A DNA stretch of 64,000 nucleotides from Xenorhabdus doucetiae (GCF_000968195.1 NZ_FO704550.1:2418001-2482000); one strand, 5' to 3'; shown: positions 28,779 through 36,956, numbered from the stretch's first letter. Translations and numbers: made by a program. The notes: a model not told the origin generated them from the letters alone.

Positions 28779-28903
28779 TTCGCCACTATCGTTTTTTGGG
28801 TTAATCTAATTCGGCACTTTATTGTATTTATAATTTGCAAACAATCAAGATAACTTATCTATAATTTTTAACAAAAAATTAACCAACAAATGATAGTGGC
28901 GAA
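28779..28903. repeat. Short element bounded by long inverted repeats (MITE-like)
   Basis: The outermost 12 bp TTCGCCACTATC (28779-28790) and its exact complement (28892-28903) are the ends of an imperfect inverted repeat of about 27 bp per arm. They enclose roughly 70 bp of AT-rich DNA. No ORF is inside and I see no clear target duplication. It could be a miniature inverted-repeat element or a long RNA hairpin; the nearest gene is fliT. Confidence 0.5.
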
Positions 28904-28965
28904 CCTTTGAGGCAATTAACAGGAGATATTATCATCACATATTATTTTTAATTAAAGGGTGAGTA

Positions 28966-29079
28966 ATGTTAACAAACTATATAAATAACATATTTATCAT
29001 TGCGATATTATCCATTCATAAAATAGAATTTTCTTCTGTAGATAAGAATTTGGATTATTGTGCTACACCTGAGTCGTGA
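28966..29079 (+). CDS. Possible 37-residue small protein
   Basis: ATG with a good AAAGGGTGAG ribosome-binding stretch just upstream. The first two-thirds is hydrophobic (NNIFIIAILSI), followed by a polar tail ending DYCATPES. It might be a small membrane protein, a broken signal peptide of a lost gene, or chance. There is no homology I can name. It lies between the inverted-repeat element and gene remnants, so decay is a real alternative. Confidence 0.3.
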   Translation: MLTNYINNIFIIAILSIHKIEFSSVDKNLDYCATPES

Positions 29080-29115
29080 GTTGCACAATAATCAACATTT
29101 ATCGCCAGGCGATAT

Positions 29116-29205
29116 TTAGAAAGTCACTCCCAATCCCACAGTTTCATTTACAGGTGTTTCCACCTTATTACCCTTCAAGTAATTTAATTCAGTATAGAGT
29201 GACAT
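29116..29205 (-). pseudogene. C-terminal remnant of an outer-membrane beta-barrel protein
   Basis: Reading the minus strand, 29 residues (MSLYTELNYLKGNKVETPVNETVGLGVTF) end in Phe after an alternating pattern, like the last two strands of Ail/OmpX-type barrels. An in-frame stop lies two codons before the Met, so the rest of the gene is absent. A palindrome TATCGCC-A-GGCGATA follows the stop and could be the old terminator. The family assignment is tentative. Confidence 0.35.
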
Positions 29206-29383
29206 AGTTTATGGGTAACAAAGTACGTTTCTGTAGGTGGCTGACATGTGTATAGTGATATGCTAATAGCAATCTCATTTGGTTATTTCAAGTTAGATTT
29301 GTCAAATAATACGACTAAATAGGATAATGATGAACGAAAAAATACTTTTAGTTACAGGTTCTAGGGCGTGTTGACGTCTTTTT

Positions 29384-29529
29384 TTATTGGTGATTTAATA
29401 TGCTCCATATCCCTAATATTTTTTGTACCACAATGGAACCGAATAAACACAAGAAAAAAGCGATCTCATAAAATCCCTTTTCACTTGGCAGTAAGTCAGG
29501 ATTAAACAGATCAATAGCCATTAATGCTA
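29384..29529 (-). pseudogene. yiaA: 3' remnant of a yiaA-like inner-membrane protein gene, cut by IS630
   Basis: The minus strand encodes about 48 residues (IALMAIDLFNPDLL..., SEKGFYEIAFFLCLFGSIVVQK) that closely resemble the second half of YiaA (YiaA/YiaW domain; SEKGFY-AFFLSLFG-VQK pattern). The reading frame continues into the left end of the IS630 element at 29530, and nothing like the N-terminal half is found on the other side of the IS. So the gene was truncated by insertion and then deletion or rearrangement. Confidence 0.6.
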
Positions 29530-30624
29530 TATACCAATCGTAATTGAAGTTGCTTGATTTTTCATTCATATCAGATCAAGATTGTGTCCATGAAAATTAC
29601 CCTGACAAATGCCCAAAAAGACGCCCTCGAATTGATGCACGACACCACTCGTGATGGGCGTGTGCGTGACCGCATCAAGGCCGTACTTTTGGCATCGGAA
29701 GGTTGGATTGCCCAGGCTTTGCGTATTCATGAAAGTACGGTGAGTCGCCATCTGAAAGATTACTTCTCTGAAGAAAAACTTGCCCCTGAAAATGGCGGCT
29801 CTGAAAGCCGTTTATCTGCCGAACAAACGGCAGAACTTGTTGAATATCTGGCGGCAAATTTGATGCACACCACCGCGCAAATCGTTGGTTATGTCTGGGC
29901 ACGCTGGCAGGTGACTTTCACCATCGCTGGAATGACAAAATGGCTCCATCGTCAAGGGTTCAGTTACAAAAAGCCGATGGGAACACCGCATAAATTCGAC
30001 GCGGATAAACAGCAACAATTTATTGAGGCCTACAACGCGCTGAAAGCGAAATGTGGTCAGCATGAGCCGATTTTGTTTATTGATGCTACGCATCCTACCC
30101 AATCCACAAAATTAAGTTATGGCTGGATGAAACGCGGAAGAGAGCATGTCAAAGTGGTTGAAACAACAGGAAGCCGTACTCGCCTCAATCTCATGGGGGC
30201 ACTCAATTTGCAACGGATTGAAGAGACCGTTATTCGTGAATATCCGACGATTGACGCCAAAAATGTCGTCCTGTTTTTCGGTGCCATCCGGGAAACGTAT
30301 CCGCTTTCACAAAAAATTCATATTATTCTGGATGGAGCCGGTTACCACCGTTCTGAAATCGTGAAATTTTTCGCCGAGGTTCTGAATATCGAGTTACATT
30401 ATCTGCCACCTTACAGCCCGAATCTCAATCCGATAGAGCGATTATGGAAGTACGCGAATGAACAGATACGTAACAATGTCTATTTCCCGGATGTAAAAAC
30501 CTTCCGTGAAACATTTCATCATTTTTTTCATGTCACCTTCCCCGAAAAAATACAGGAATTGACTACTCGGCTGACGGATAATTTCCAAACTTTAATTCCT
30601 GCATCTTCAAGTTAATTGCGTATA
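29530..30624 (+). mobile_element. IS630-family insertion sequence, copy 1
   Basis: About 1.1 kb, bounded by imperfect terminal inverted repeats of about 24 bp (TATACCAATCGTAATTGAAG at left; the right end, read in reverse, begins TATACGCAATTAACTTGAAG). TA at both edges fits the TA target preference of the IS630/Tc1 group. One transposase gene is inside. It is in the same orientation as the second copy at 59005. Confidence 0.85.
29590..30615 (+). CDS. IS630-family transposase, copy 1
   Basis: 341 aa. It has an N-terminal helix-turn-helix (RIHESTVSRHLKDY) and a C-terminal DDE domain: FIDATHP, IILDGAGYHR and LPPYSPNLNPIERLW supply the acidic residues. Compared with the copy at 59065 it lacks four residues (TAQM) at the start of the helix-turn-helix. 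This in-frame 12-bp loss could weaken DNA binding. Start at 29590, matching the other copy; the upstream extension reads through the IS end. Confidence 0.9.
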   Translation: MKITLTNAQKDALELMHDTTRDGRVRDRIKAVLLASEGWIAQALRIHESTVSRHLKDYFSEEKLAPENGGSESRLSAEQTAELVEYLAANLMHTTAQIVGYVWARWQVTFTIAGMTKWLHRQGFSYKKPMGTPHKFDADKQQQFIEAYNALKAKCGQHEPILFIDATHPTQSTKLSYGWMKRGREHVKVVETTGSRTRLNLMGALNLQRIEETVIREYPTIDAKNVVLFFGAIRETYPLSQKIHIILDGAGYHRSEIVKFFAEVLNIELHYLPPYSPNLNPIERLWKYANEQIRNNVYFPDVKTFRETFHHFFHVTFPEKIQELTTRLTDNFQTLIPASSS

Positions 30625-30637
30625 GATGCAAAAAAAA

Positions 30638-30694
30638 CTATAATACAAGTAACGTTTCCATTGGCGTTCGCCATTTGAATTCTTCAATCGCCAT
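30638..30694 (-). pseudogene. Possible 5' fragment of a phage minor-tail protein gene
   Basis: 18 codons on the minus strand begin MAIEEFKWRTPMET, which resembles the start of lambda-like minor tail proteins (MAIExFxW), then stop. It is very short, so this is only suggestive of a prophage remnant beside the IS. Confidence 0.25.
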
Positions 30695-30710
30695 AATAAG
30701 TACCTATAAA

Positions 30711-30735
30711 AAGAAAACCCCACCGAAGTGAGGTT
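30711..30735 (-). terminator. Intrinsic terminator with a TTCG loop (minus strand)
   Basis: Stem AACCTCAC/GTGGGGTT (one mismatch) around TTCG on the minus strand, followed by a T-rich stretch. Second of two terminators downstream of relBE. Confidence 0.7.
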
Positions 30736-30744
30736 GTTGGATGT

Positions 30745-30765
30745 AAAAAGGCCGCAAATGCGGCC
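30745..30765 (-). terminator. Intrinsic terminator of the relBE module
   Basis: GGCCGC-ATTT-GCGGCC followed by TTTTT on the minus strand, 24 bp after the relE stop. Confidence 0.88.
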
Positions 30766-30788
30766 TCATTGGATTTAGATTATTGCTA

Positions 30789-31081
30789 TCAGCGCATAAT
30801 ACGCTCACTGGCTATTTTATAGGCTTTGGAACCTTCTCTTTTACCTACAGCAATCACCCATATCACTATTTCTTCATCTATCACCTGGTAAACAAGGCGA
30901 AATCCCGAAGAGTGAAGTTTTATTTTGAAACAGCCAGCTAAGTCACCATGCAATCTGGCAGACTCGATATACGGATTTTCCTGTAACTTTTTAGCTTCTT
31001 TTTAAACTGTTCACGAATGCTGTTATCCAAATTTTGCCATTCTTTTAATGCACGTTCGTCAAACTCAACATTAAATTTCAT
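30789..31081 (-). pseudogene. relE: RelE-family toxin with a frameshift
   Basis: The first frame reads MKFNVEFDERALKEWQNLDNSIREQ and then stops after 48 residues. The -1 frame continues with a convincing RelE C-terminal half (SARLHGDLAGCFKIKLHSSG, FRLVYQVIDEEIVIWVIAVGKRE, ASERIMR). Restoring one A in the run near 30987 (CTAAAAAG to CTAAAAAAG) gives a 97-residue protein of normal RelE size with the basic/Tyr residues in place. The gene overlaps relB by 11 bp as is usual. The cause could be a real inactivating deletion, ribosomal slippage on the A-run, or a sequencing error. Confidence 0.85.
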
Positions 31082-31325
31082 CGAGATTTACCCGAATTCG
31101 TTTGGCAGGATTTTTTAGGCGATCGCGTACCACTTCCAAAATGTCCTCATCCTCATCTTGCTCTGAGACCATCACGGAGACTTCTGTAAATGGCAGTTTC
31201 TCATTTTCAGCCACATAGCGCAGAAAGAGCCGCAAGGCATCAGAGGGGGACAGGTTCATTTTTTCAAATGCTTGATATGCACTTTTCTTAAGCTCTTCAT
31301 CTACTCTTATTTGGATAGTGCTCAT
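31071..31325 (-). CDS. relB: RelB/DinJ-family antitoxin
   Basis: 84 aa. The N-terminal ribbon-helix-helix (MSTIQIRVDEELKKSAYQAFEKMNLSPSDALRLFLRYVAE) binds operator DNA, and the acidic C-terminal tail (SEQDEDEDILEVV) would wrap the toxin. With the partner relE broken, it may now be an orphan antitoxin. Two direct repeats ATTACATT, 11 bp apart (31342 and 31353), sit just upstream and are likely the autoregulatory operator. Confidence 0.9.
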   Translation of the reverse strand: MSTIQIRVDEELKKSAYQAFEKMNLSPSDALRLFLRYVAENEKLPFTEVSVMVSEQDEDEDILEVVRDRLKNPAKRIRVNLDEI

Positions 31326-31341
31326 AGTATTGCCCTATGTC

Positions 31342-31360
31342 ATTACATTTGTATTACATT
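31342..31360. promoter_or_regulatory. Candidate relB operator
   Basis: ATTACATT at 31342-31349 and again at 31353-31360, on the same face of the helix, 16-35 bp upstream of the relB start, as expected for a ribbon-helix-helix dimer pair. Confidence 0.5.
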
Positions 31361-31453
31361 GTATATTATTTCATCTATCGTGCAATGATTTTTACAAATG
31401 TTTATCCATCCGTGGCTTGGGGTTAGGCACTAATCCGTCATTTATAGCAACAA

Positions 31454-31765
31454 TCACACCTGCATATTCATGATCTCATGATACGCGCCAACCAGCTTAT
31501 TTCGCACCTGAATCCCCATTTGCAGGGAAATGTTCGATTTCTGCATATTCACCATCACATCATTGAGTTCCACACCCGGCGCGCCCAGCGTGAAATTTTG
31601 CGCCTGCTTGGCCGCGTCTAAGCGTGTTTGGTTTATTTTTTCTACGGCGGCCGTCAGTTGGCTGGCAAAACCGCCCTGTACTGGCATCGGTTTAGCCGTG
31701 TTGGCTGCTTGCAATGCCTGAGTCTGCATCTGTTGCAGTACACCTTCAATTGCCGGAATTGACAT
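31454..31765 (-). CDS. fliE: Flagellar hook-basal body junction protein FliE
   Basis: 103 aa. The C-terminal FliE signature is intact (VELNDVMVNMQKSNISLQMGIQVRNKLVGAYHEIMNMQV). FliE links the MS-ring/export gate to the proximal rod. It is transcribed alone, divergent from fliF, as in enterobacteria. An ordinary intact gene. Confidence 0.96.
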   Translation of the reverse strand: MSIPAIEGVLQQMQTQALQAANTAKPMPVQGGFASQLTAAVEKINQTRLDAAKQAQNFTLGAPGVELNDVMVNMQKSNISLQMGIQVRNKLVGAYHEIMNMQV

Positions 31766-32050
31766 AAAAACCTCGCGTTAAATCACCCTATTGATTATGG
31801 GATTAAGTGCCATATTAACCACAGGCTGTGTTGGCAGTTTTCCACGACTGCCACCGTAACATAGCCTTTCTAAACTAAAGCGGGTAATTGAAGTCAAAAT
31901 TCGAAGCTTATTGTGCCATTAAAAGAGGTGTGAAAAGCGAATAATGGTGAGATTAATAATAGGAAGAATCTTTTCGCTTGCGTATGGGGAGTCTGTTTTG
32001 TTACGCCACGCTTTTAGTATTCATGTTGACCAGCAAGGCAAGGATCGTCT
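31766..32050. promoter_or_regulatory. fliE-fliF divergent promoter region
   Basis: 285 bp holding the start regions of two class II flagellar units. A 6-bp stem TGGCAG/CTGCCA with a 10-nt loop lies near 31831-31852. FlhDC boxes are expected by analogy but I could not mark them reliably. Confidence 0.45.
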
Positions 32051-33754
32051 ATGAGTGCAGCAACAACTGACGTTGAAAACAAAGGGTTCAACGCTATTAT
32101 CAGCAGGATAAAAGCTGATCCAAAAGTTCCGCTATTAGTTGCTGGCTCCGCTGCCATCGCTATCGTCGTCGCCCTGTTTCTCTGGTTGCGCAGCCCCGAT
32201 TATCGGGTGCTTTACAGCAACCTGAGTGATAAGGATGGCGGCGAGATCGTTACGCAATTAACCCAAATGAACGTGCCTTATCGTTTTACCGAAAACGGTT
32301 CCGCGCTCATGATACCTGCCGAAAAAGTGTATGAAACGCGCCTGAAACTGGCACAGCAAGGGCTGCCGAAAGGGGGAGCGGCGGGTTTCGAGCTATTGGA
32401 TAAAGAAAAATTCGGGATCAGCCAGTTCAGTGAGCAGGTCAATTACCAACGCGCGCTGGAAGGGGAATTGGCGCGTACCGTGGAATCACTCGGCCCGGTT
32501 CAGAGTGCCCGCGTCCATCTGGCTTTACCTAAACCTTCGTTGTTCGTGCGTGAACAAAAAGCGCCATCCGCCTCAGTAACGGTGGGACTGCTGCAAGGCC
32601 GTGTGCTGGATGAAGGACAAATCAATGCCATCGTGCACATGATTTCAAGCAGTGTGGCCGGCTTACCCGCCGGTAATGTCACGATTGTGGATCAATCCGG
32701 GCACCTGTTGACACAGAGCGATGCCACCGGCCGCGATTTGAACACCACTCAGTTAAAATATACACAGGAAGTGGAAAATCGTTTCCAGCATCGCATTGAA
32801 ACTATTCTGGCACCGGTGGTTGGCCGGGGTAATGTGCATGCACAGGTCACGGCACAAGTTGATTTCTCCCGTCGTGAAGAAACGGCGGAAGAATATAAGC
32901 CTAACCAGCCACCGAATCAGGCGGCAGTTCGTTCCAAGCAGAGCAGTACCAGCGAGCAAAGCGGCGGCCCCTTGGTCGGAGGTGTGCCGGGCGCATTGTC
33001 AAACCAACCCAATGCCGCACCAAGTGCCCCGATTGAAAAACCGACTGCCAAAGGCAACGGTGACGAAAAACCTGACCAACCGCGCAATAATAATGCTAAC
33101 AAAAACAATAGCTACGAGCGTATGGTCAGTAACAACCGCAATAACCGTTATGACGAAACCACCAACTATGAAGTAGATCGCACCATTCGCCATACCCAAT
33201 TACAGGCCGGCACAGTAGAGCGTCTTTCGGTTGCGGTGGTGGTTAACTATGCCACCGTTCAGGGCGAAAAAGGCGCTGAAACCCAGGCATTGACACCAGA
33301 ACAGTTGGCACAGATCGAAGCACTGACCCGTGAAGCCATGGGCTTCTCTGCTGACCGCGGCGATAGCCTGAATGTAGTGAATACCCCGTTCAATGACACC
33401 GCCGAAGTGTTAGAGCCGTTGCCATTCTGGCAGCACCCTGCCCTGCTGGAGAAATTGTTGGAAGCGGGTCGTTGGTTACTGCTGATTCTGGTTGCATGGC
33501 TATTGTGGCGTAAGATGATCGTGCCACAAATCGCCAAAAAACGGGCTGCGGAGAAAGCCGCTCTGGATGCGCAAAAGAATCAGTTGAAACAGAAAACAGA
33601 AACCAATGCGGAACTGGACGAAAAAATGCGTCGTCAGATGGCTCGCCAACGTGTCAATGCTGAACTGCAAAGCCAGCGTATCCGTGAACTTGCAGAAAAA
33701 GATCCTCGCGTCGTCGCGCTGGTGATCCGCCAATGGATGAGTAACGAACAATGA
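32051..33754 (+). CDS. fliF: Flagellar MS-ring protein FliF
   Basis: 567 aa. Two transmembrane helices (about residues 34-55 and 475-495) enclose the large periplasmic ring-building region with RBM domains (YRVLYSNLSDKDGGEIVTQL, VNYQRALEGELARTVESLGPVQSARVHLALP). An Asn/Pro-rich loop lies around residues 290-360. The C-terminal cytoplasmic tail binds FliG. AAGGA lies upstream. It heads fliFGHIJK and overlaps fliG by 4 bp. Confidence 0.97.
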   Translation: MSAATTDVENKGFNAIISRIKADPKVPLLVAGSAAIAIVVALFLWLRSPDYRVLYSNLSDKDGGEIVTQLTQMNVPYRFTENGSALMIPAEKVYETRLKLAQQGLPKGGAAGFELLDKEKFGISQFSEQVNYQRALEGELARTVESLGPVQSARVHLALPKPSLFVREQKAPSASVTVGLLQGRVLDEGQINAIVHMISSSVAGLPAGNVTIVDQSGHLLTQSDATGRDLNTTQLKYTQEVENRFQHRIETILAPVVGRGNVHAQVTAQVDFSRREETAEEYKPNQPPNQAAVRSKQSSTSEQSGGPLVGGVPGALSNQPNAAPSAPIEKPTAKGNGDEKPDQPRNNNANKNNSYERMVSNNRNNRYDETTNYEVDRTIRHTQLQAGTVERLSVAVVVNYATVQGEKGAETQALTPEQLAQIEALTREAMGFSADRGDSLNVVNTPFNDTAEVLEPLPFWQHPALLEKLLEAGRWLLLILVAWLLWRKMIVPQIAKKRAAEKAALDAQKNQLKQKTETNAELDEKMRRQMARQRVNAELQSQRIRELAEKDPRVVALVIRQWMSNEQ

Positions 33755-34743
33755 GCCTGACCGGAACAGAAAGAAGTGCCGTCATGTTAATGACCCTGGG
33801 AGAAGATCAGGCGGCCGAGGTGTTCAAACACCTGAATTCCCGCGAAGTACAACAACTCAGTATTGCAATGGCGGGGATGAAACAAGTCTCCAACCAGCAA
33901 CTGGTTGACGTGCTGGCAGAGTTTGAAGAAGATGCGGGGCAGTTCACTGCCCTCAGCATCAATGCCAACGACTATCTGCGCAGCGTCCTGATCAAAGCCT
34001 TGGGCGAAGAACGCGCATCCAGCTTGCTGGAGGATATTCTTGAGTCCCGTGACACCACGACGGGTATCGAAACCCTCAACTTTATGGAGCCACAAATGGC
34101 GGCCGATATGATCCGCGATGAACATCCGCAGATCATTGCCACCATTTTGGTTCACCTGAACCGTGGTCAGGCCGCCGATATCCTCGCCTTGTTTGATGAT
34201 CGCCTGCGCAACGATGTGATGCTGCGTATCGCTACTTTCGGTGGCGTGCAGCCCTCTGCGCTGGCGGAATTGACGGAAGTCCTGAATACCTTGCTGGATG
34301 GTCAGAACCTGAAACGCAGCAAGATGGGCGGTATCCGCACGGCGGCTGAAATCATCAACTTGATGAAAAGCCAGCAGGAAGAAGGGGTTATTGAAGCGGT
34401 TCGTTCCTACGATAACGAACTGGCACAGAAAATTATTGATGAAATGTTCCTGTTCGAAAACCTTATCAGCGTGGACGATCGCAGTATTCAACGTCTGTTG
34501 CAGGAAGTTTCAACCGATTCCTTGCTGGTGGCATTGAAAGGCTGCGATCAGGCATTACGCGATCACTTCCTCAACAATATGTCGCAACGTGCGGCTGAAA
34601 TCATGCGCGATGATTTGGCCAATCGTGGTCCTGTCCGGATGTCGCAAGTGGAAGCTGAACAGAAAACCATCCTGCTGGTTGTTCGTCGTCTGGCAGAAAG
34701 TGGCGAAATGATCCTAAACGGTGGTGACGATACCTATGTCTGA
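33751..34743 (+). CDS. fliG: Flagellar motor switch protein FliG
   Basis: 330 aa, normal length. The N-terminal FliF-binding part, middle EHPQ motif (DEHPQIIATILVHL) and C-terminal torque helix with the charged residues (LLVALKGCDQALRDHFLNNMSQRAAEIMRDDL) are all visible. It forms the rotor ring that meets MotA stators. It overlaps both fliF and fliH. Confidence 0.97.
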   Translation: MSLTGTERSAVMLMTLGEDQAAEVFKHLNSREVQQLSIAMAGMKQVSNQQLVDVLAEFEEDAGQFTALSINANDYLRSVLIKALGEERASSLLEDILESRDTTTGIETLNFMEPQMAADMIRDEHPQIIATILVHLNRGQAADILALFDDRLRNDVMLRIATFGGVQPSALAELTEVLNTLLDGQNLKRSKMGGIRTAAEIINLMKSQQEEGVIEAVRSYDNELAQKIIDEMFLFENLISVDDRSIQRLLQEVSTDSLLVALKGCDQALRDHFLNNMSQRAAEIMRDDLANRGPVRMSQVEAEQKTILLVVRRLAESGEMILNGGDDTYV

Positions 34744-35440
34744 TCAGTCAAATAACGGGAACTGGCGGCCGTGGCTGCCGGGTGAATTGACTCAGTGGGA
34801 AACGCTGCGGGCAAAACTGGAACCCATCACTCAGGAACAGGAACCGAGCGAACAAGATCGGTTGCTGGAACAGGCCAGAGTGCTGGACGAGCTGAAAGAG
34901 CAGGCTCGCCAGGCCGGTCATGCGCAGGGCTTTGCAGAAGGTCAGATGCAGGGTTATGACCAAGGGGTTCAGGAAGGCCGGCAAGCCGGGCTGGAACAAG
35001 GTTTGCAGGAAGCTAAACAGCAACAGCAAGTGATTATTGAACAGTGGAAAGCCTTACTGGCGGACTTTAGCCATTCACTGGATGGGCTGGATACCGTTAT
35101 CGCTTCCCGCCTGATGCAACTTTCACTGACCGCTGCCCATCATATTCTGGGGCAGCCCGCGGTTTGTGACGGCACTGCCCTGCTGAGCCAAATCCGCGAA
35201 TTTATCCAGCAAGAACCGATGTTCAGCGGAAAACCCCAATTGCGGGTGCATCCACAAAACATTCCGCTGGTCGAGCAACAACTGGGGGACGTTTTGTCCC
35301 TGCACGGCTGGCGTTTGGTTGCTGACAACAAACTCCATCCGGGCGGCTGTAAAATCACGGCGGATGAAGGCGATATGGACGCCAGTTTAGCCACCCGCTG
35401 GCATGAAATGTGCCGTCTGGCCGCGGCGGGAGAATTGTGA
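34736..35440 (+). CDS. fliH: Flagellar export ATPase regulator FliH
   Basis: 234 aa from the ATG at 34736, which matches the MSD start of E. coli FliH; the GTG 15 bp upstream is inside fliG and less likely. It has the GxxxG-rich helix (AEGQMQGYDQGVQEGRQAGLEQGLQ) and a conserved C-terminal domain (FSGKPQLRVHP, LSLHGWRLVADNKLHPGGCKI). FliH dimers hold FliI and link it to the C-ring. The stop overlaps the fliI start by 1 bp. Confidence 0.95.
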   Translation: MSDQSNNGNWRPWLPGELTQWETLRAKLEPITQEQEPSEQDRLLEQARVLDELKEQARQAGHAQGFAEGQMQGYDQGVQEGRQAGLEQGLQEAKQQQQVIIEQWKALLADFSHSLDGLDTVIASRLMQLSLTAAHHILGQPAVCDGTALLSQIREFIQQEPMFSGKPQLRVHPQNIPLVEQQLGDVLSLHGWRLVADNKLHPGGCKITADEGDMDASLATRWHEMCRLAAAGEL

Positions 35441-36804
35441 TGACCGCAAGACTTGGCCGCTGGCTGGCAACCTTGGATGCGTTGGGAAAGCGGCTGGAAA
35501 AAACCCCAAAAGTACGCCGTTATGGGCGTCTGACTCGCGCCACCGGATTGGTGCTGGAAGCCACGGGCTTACATCTGCCGCTCGGCGCGACGTGTCTGAT
35601 CGAGCGGCAAAATGGCAACGCGATTGAAGAAGTGGAAAGTGAAGTCGTCGGCTTCAATGGCGAAAAACTGTTATTGATGCCACTGGAAGAATTGGAAGGC
35701 ATTGTGCCGGGTGCCCGCGTCTATGCCCGCTCTTATGGCGAAGATGCAGGAGGCGGGCGGCGCTTGCCTCTGGGGCCTGAACTACTGGGCAGGGTTCTGG
35801 ATGGTGCAGGGCGTCCCCTTGATGGTTTACCTGCCCCAGATACCGGCTATCGCGCTCCCCTGACTACAACGCCGTTCAATCCCCTGCAAAGAACCCCCAT
35901 CAGCCATGTCCTGGATGTCGGCGTTCGTGCCATCAACGCCCTGCTGACCGTCGGCCGTGGGCAGCGCATGGGATTATTTGCCGGTTCCGGCGTCGGTAAA
36001 AGCGTGCTGCTTGGCATGATGGCGCGTTATACCCAAGCCGATGTGATTGTGGTGGGATTGATCGGTGAACGTGGCCGTGAAGTTAAGGATTTCATCGAAA
36101 ATATTTTGGATGTGGAAGGATTGTCACGCTCTGTGGTTGTCGCTGCGCCCGCCGATGTGTCGCCCTTGCTGAGAATGCAGGGCGCTTCTTACGCGACCCG
36201 CATCGCCGAAGACTTTCGTGACCGGGGTAAACATGTCCTGCTGATTATGGATTCCCTGACCCGTTACAGCATGGCGCAACGTGAAATTGCCCTGGCTATC
36301 GGTGAACCGCCGGCAACCAAAGGTTATCCCCCTTCTGTCTTTGCCAAATTACCGGCACTGGTCGAAAGAGCGGGTAATGGTGTCAGTGACGGCGGTTCCA
36401 TCACGGCATTTTACACCGTGCTGACAGAAGGCGATGACCAGCAAGATCCGATTGCCGATGCGGCACGCGCGATTCTGGATGGTCATATCGTGCTATCGCG
36501 TTCACTGGCGGAGTCGGGTCATTATCCGGCCATTGATATCGAGGCTTCCATCAGTCGTGCCATGACCGCACTGATCGACAATAGCCATTATCGGCGCGTC
36601 CAGCATTTCAAGCAGTTGCTTTCCAGTTACCAACGCAACCGGGATTTGATCAACGTTGGTGCCTATGCTGCGGGCAGTGATCCGCTGCTTGATCGGGCGA
36701 TTGAGCTTTATCCGCATCTGGCCCAGTTCCTGCAACAAGGCATTGACGAGCGCAGTGAGTACGATACGGCCTGTAATCAGCTTCAACAATTATTGCCGGC
36801 ATAG
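35440..36804 (+). CDS. fliI: Flagellum-specific ATPase FliI
   Basis: 454 aa. F1-beta-like ATPase with Walker A GLFAGSGVGKSVLL, LIGERGREVKDFIE, and Walker B HVLLIMDSLTRY. It powers or primes substrate unloading at the flagellar type III gate. The start at 35440 gives MTARLGRW, aligning with E. coli MTTRLTRW; the longer ORF start lies in fliH. A 152-bp gap follows before fliJ, longer than in E. coli. Confidence 0.97.
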   Translation: MTARLGRWLATLDALGKRLEKTPKVRRYGRLTRATGLVLEATGLHLPLGATCLIERQNGNAIEEVESEVVGFNGEKLLLMPLEELEGIVPGARVYARSYGEDAGGGRRLPLGPELLGRVLDGAGRPLDGLPAPDTGYRAPLTTTPFNPLQRTPISHVLDVGVRAINALLTVGRGQRMGLFAGSGVGKSVLLGMMARYTQADVIVVGLIGERGREVKDFIENILDVEGLSRSVVVAAPADVSPLLRMQGASYATRIAEDFRDRGKHVLLIMDSLTRYSMAQREIALAIGEPPATKGYPPSVFAKLPALVERAGNGVSDGGSITAFYTVLTEGDDQQDPIADAARAILDGHIVLSRSLAESGHYPAIDIEASISRAMTALIDNSHYRRVQHFKQLLSSYQRNRDLINVGAYAAGSDPLLDRAIELYPHLAQFLQQGIDERSEYDTACNQLQQLLPA

Positions 36805-36845
36805 CTATCTTCTGCCGGAATAATAAATAACTTTGCCGAGGGGTA

Positions 36846-36872
36846 TAACGTTTATCGATAACGTGCCGATAT
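36846..36872 (+). promoter_or_regulatory. fliJ: Candidate sigma-28 promoter upstream of fliJ
   Basis: TAACGTTT, 11 nt, GCCGATAT: 7/8 to the extended -35 TAAAGTTT and 7/8 to the -10 GCCGATAA, at exact spacing, 85 bp before the fliJ ATG. The -10 is part of a 16-bp direct repeat (36865-36880 and 36885-36900). It would give fliJK a late-class input. Confidence 0.6.
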
Positions 36873-36956
36873 AGTTTAGCCAATGCCAATATAGTTTAAC
36901 GATGGATGTCATTCAGTCACGCTGATGTCTGGTTGGTGATTAACACGAGGATATAC

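Noticed and set aside
28779..28903. fim-type invertible promoter switch
   Set aside because: The inverted repeats suggest it, but the segment is short, no tyrosine recombinase gene is near, and no promoter-like sequence facing a gene was seen; a MITE or RNA hairpin is simpler.
30975..30995. Programmed -1 frameshift as the main explanation for relE
   Set aside because: The A-run does not form a standard slippery heptamer in the reading frame and no stimulatory structure was seen; a one-base loss or sequencing error is more economical, though slippage is not excluded.
33787..34491. 234-codon minus-strand ORF opposite fliG
   Set aside because: Complete overlap with a well-supported fliG; composition is that of a mirror frame. 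26562-27005 opposite fliD was dropped for the same reason.
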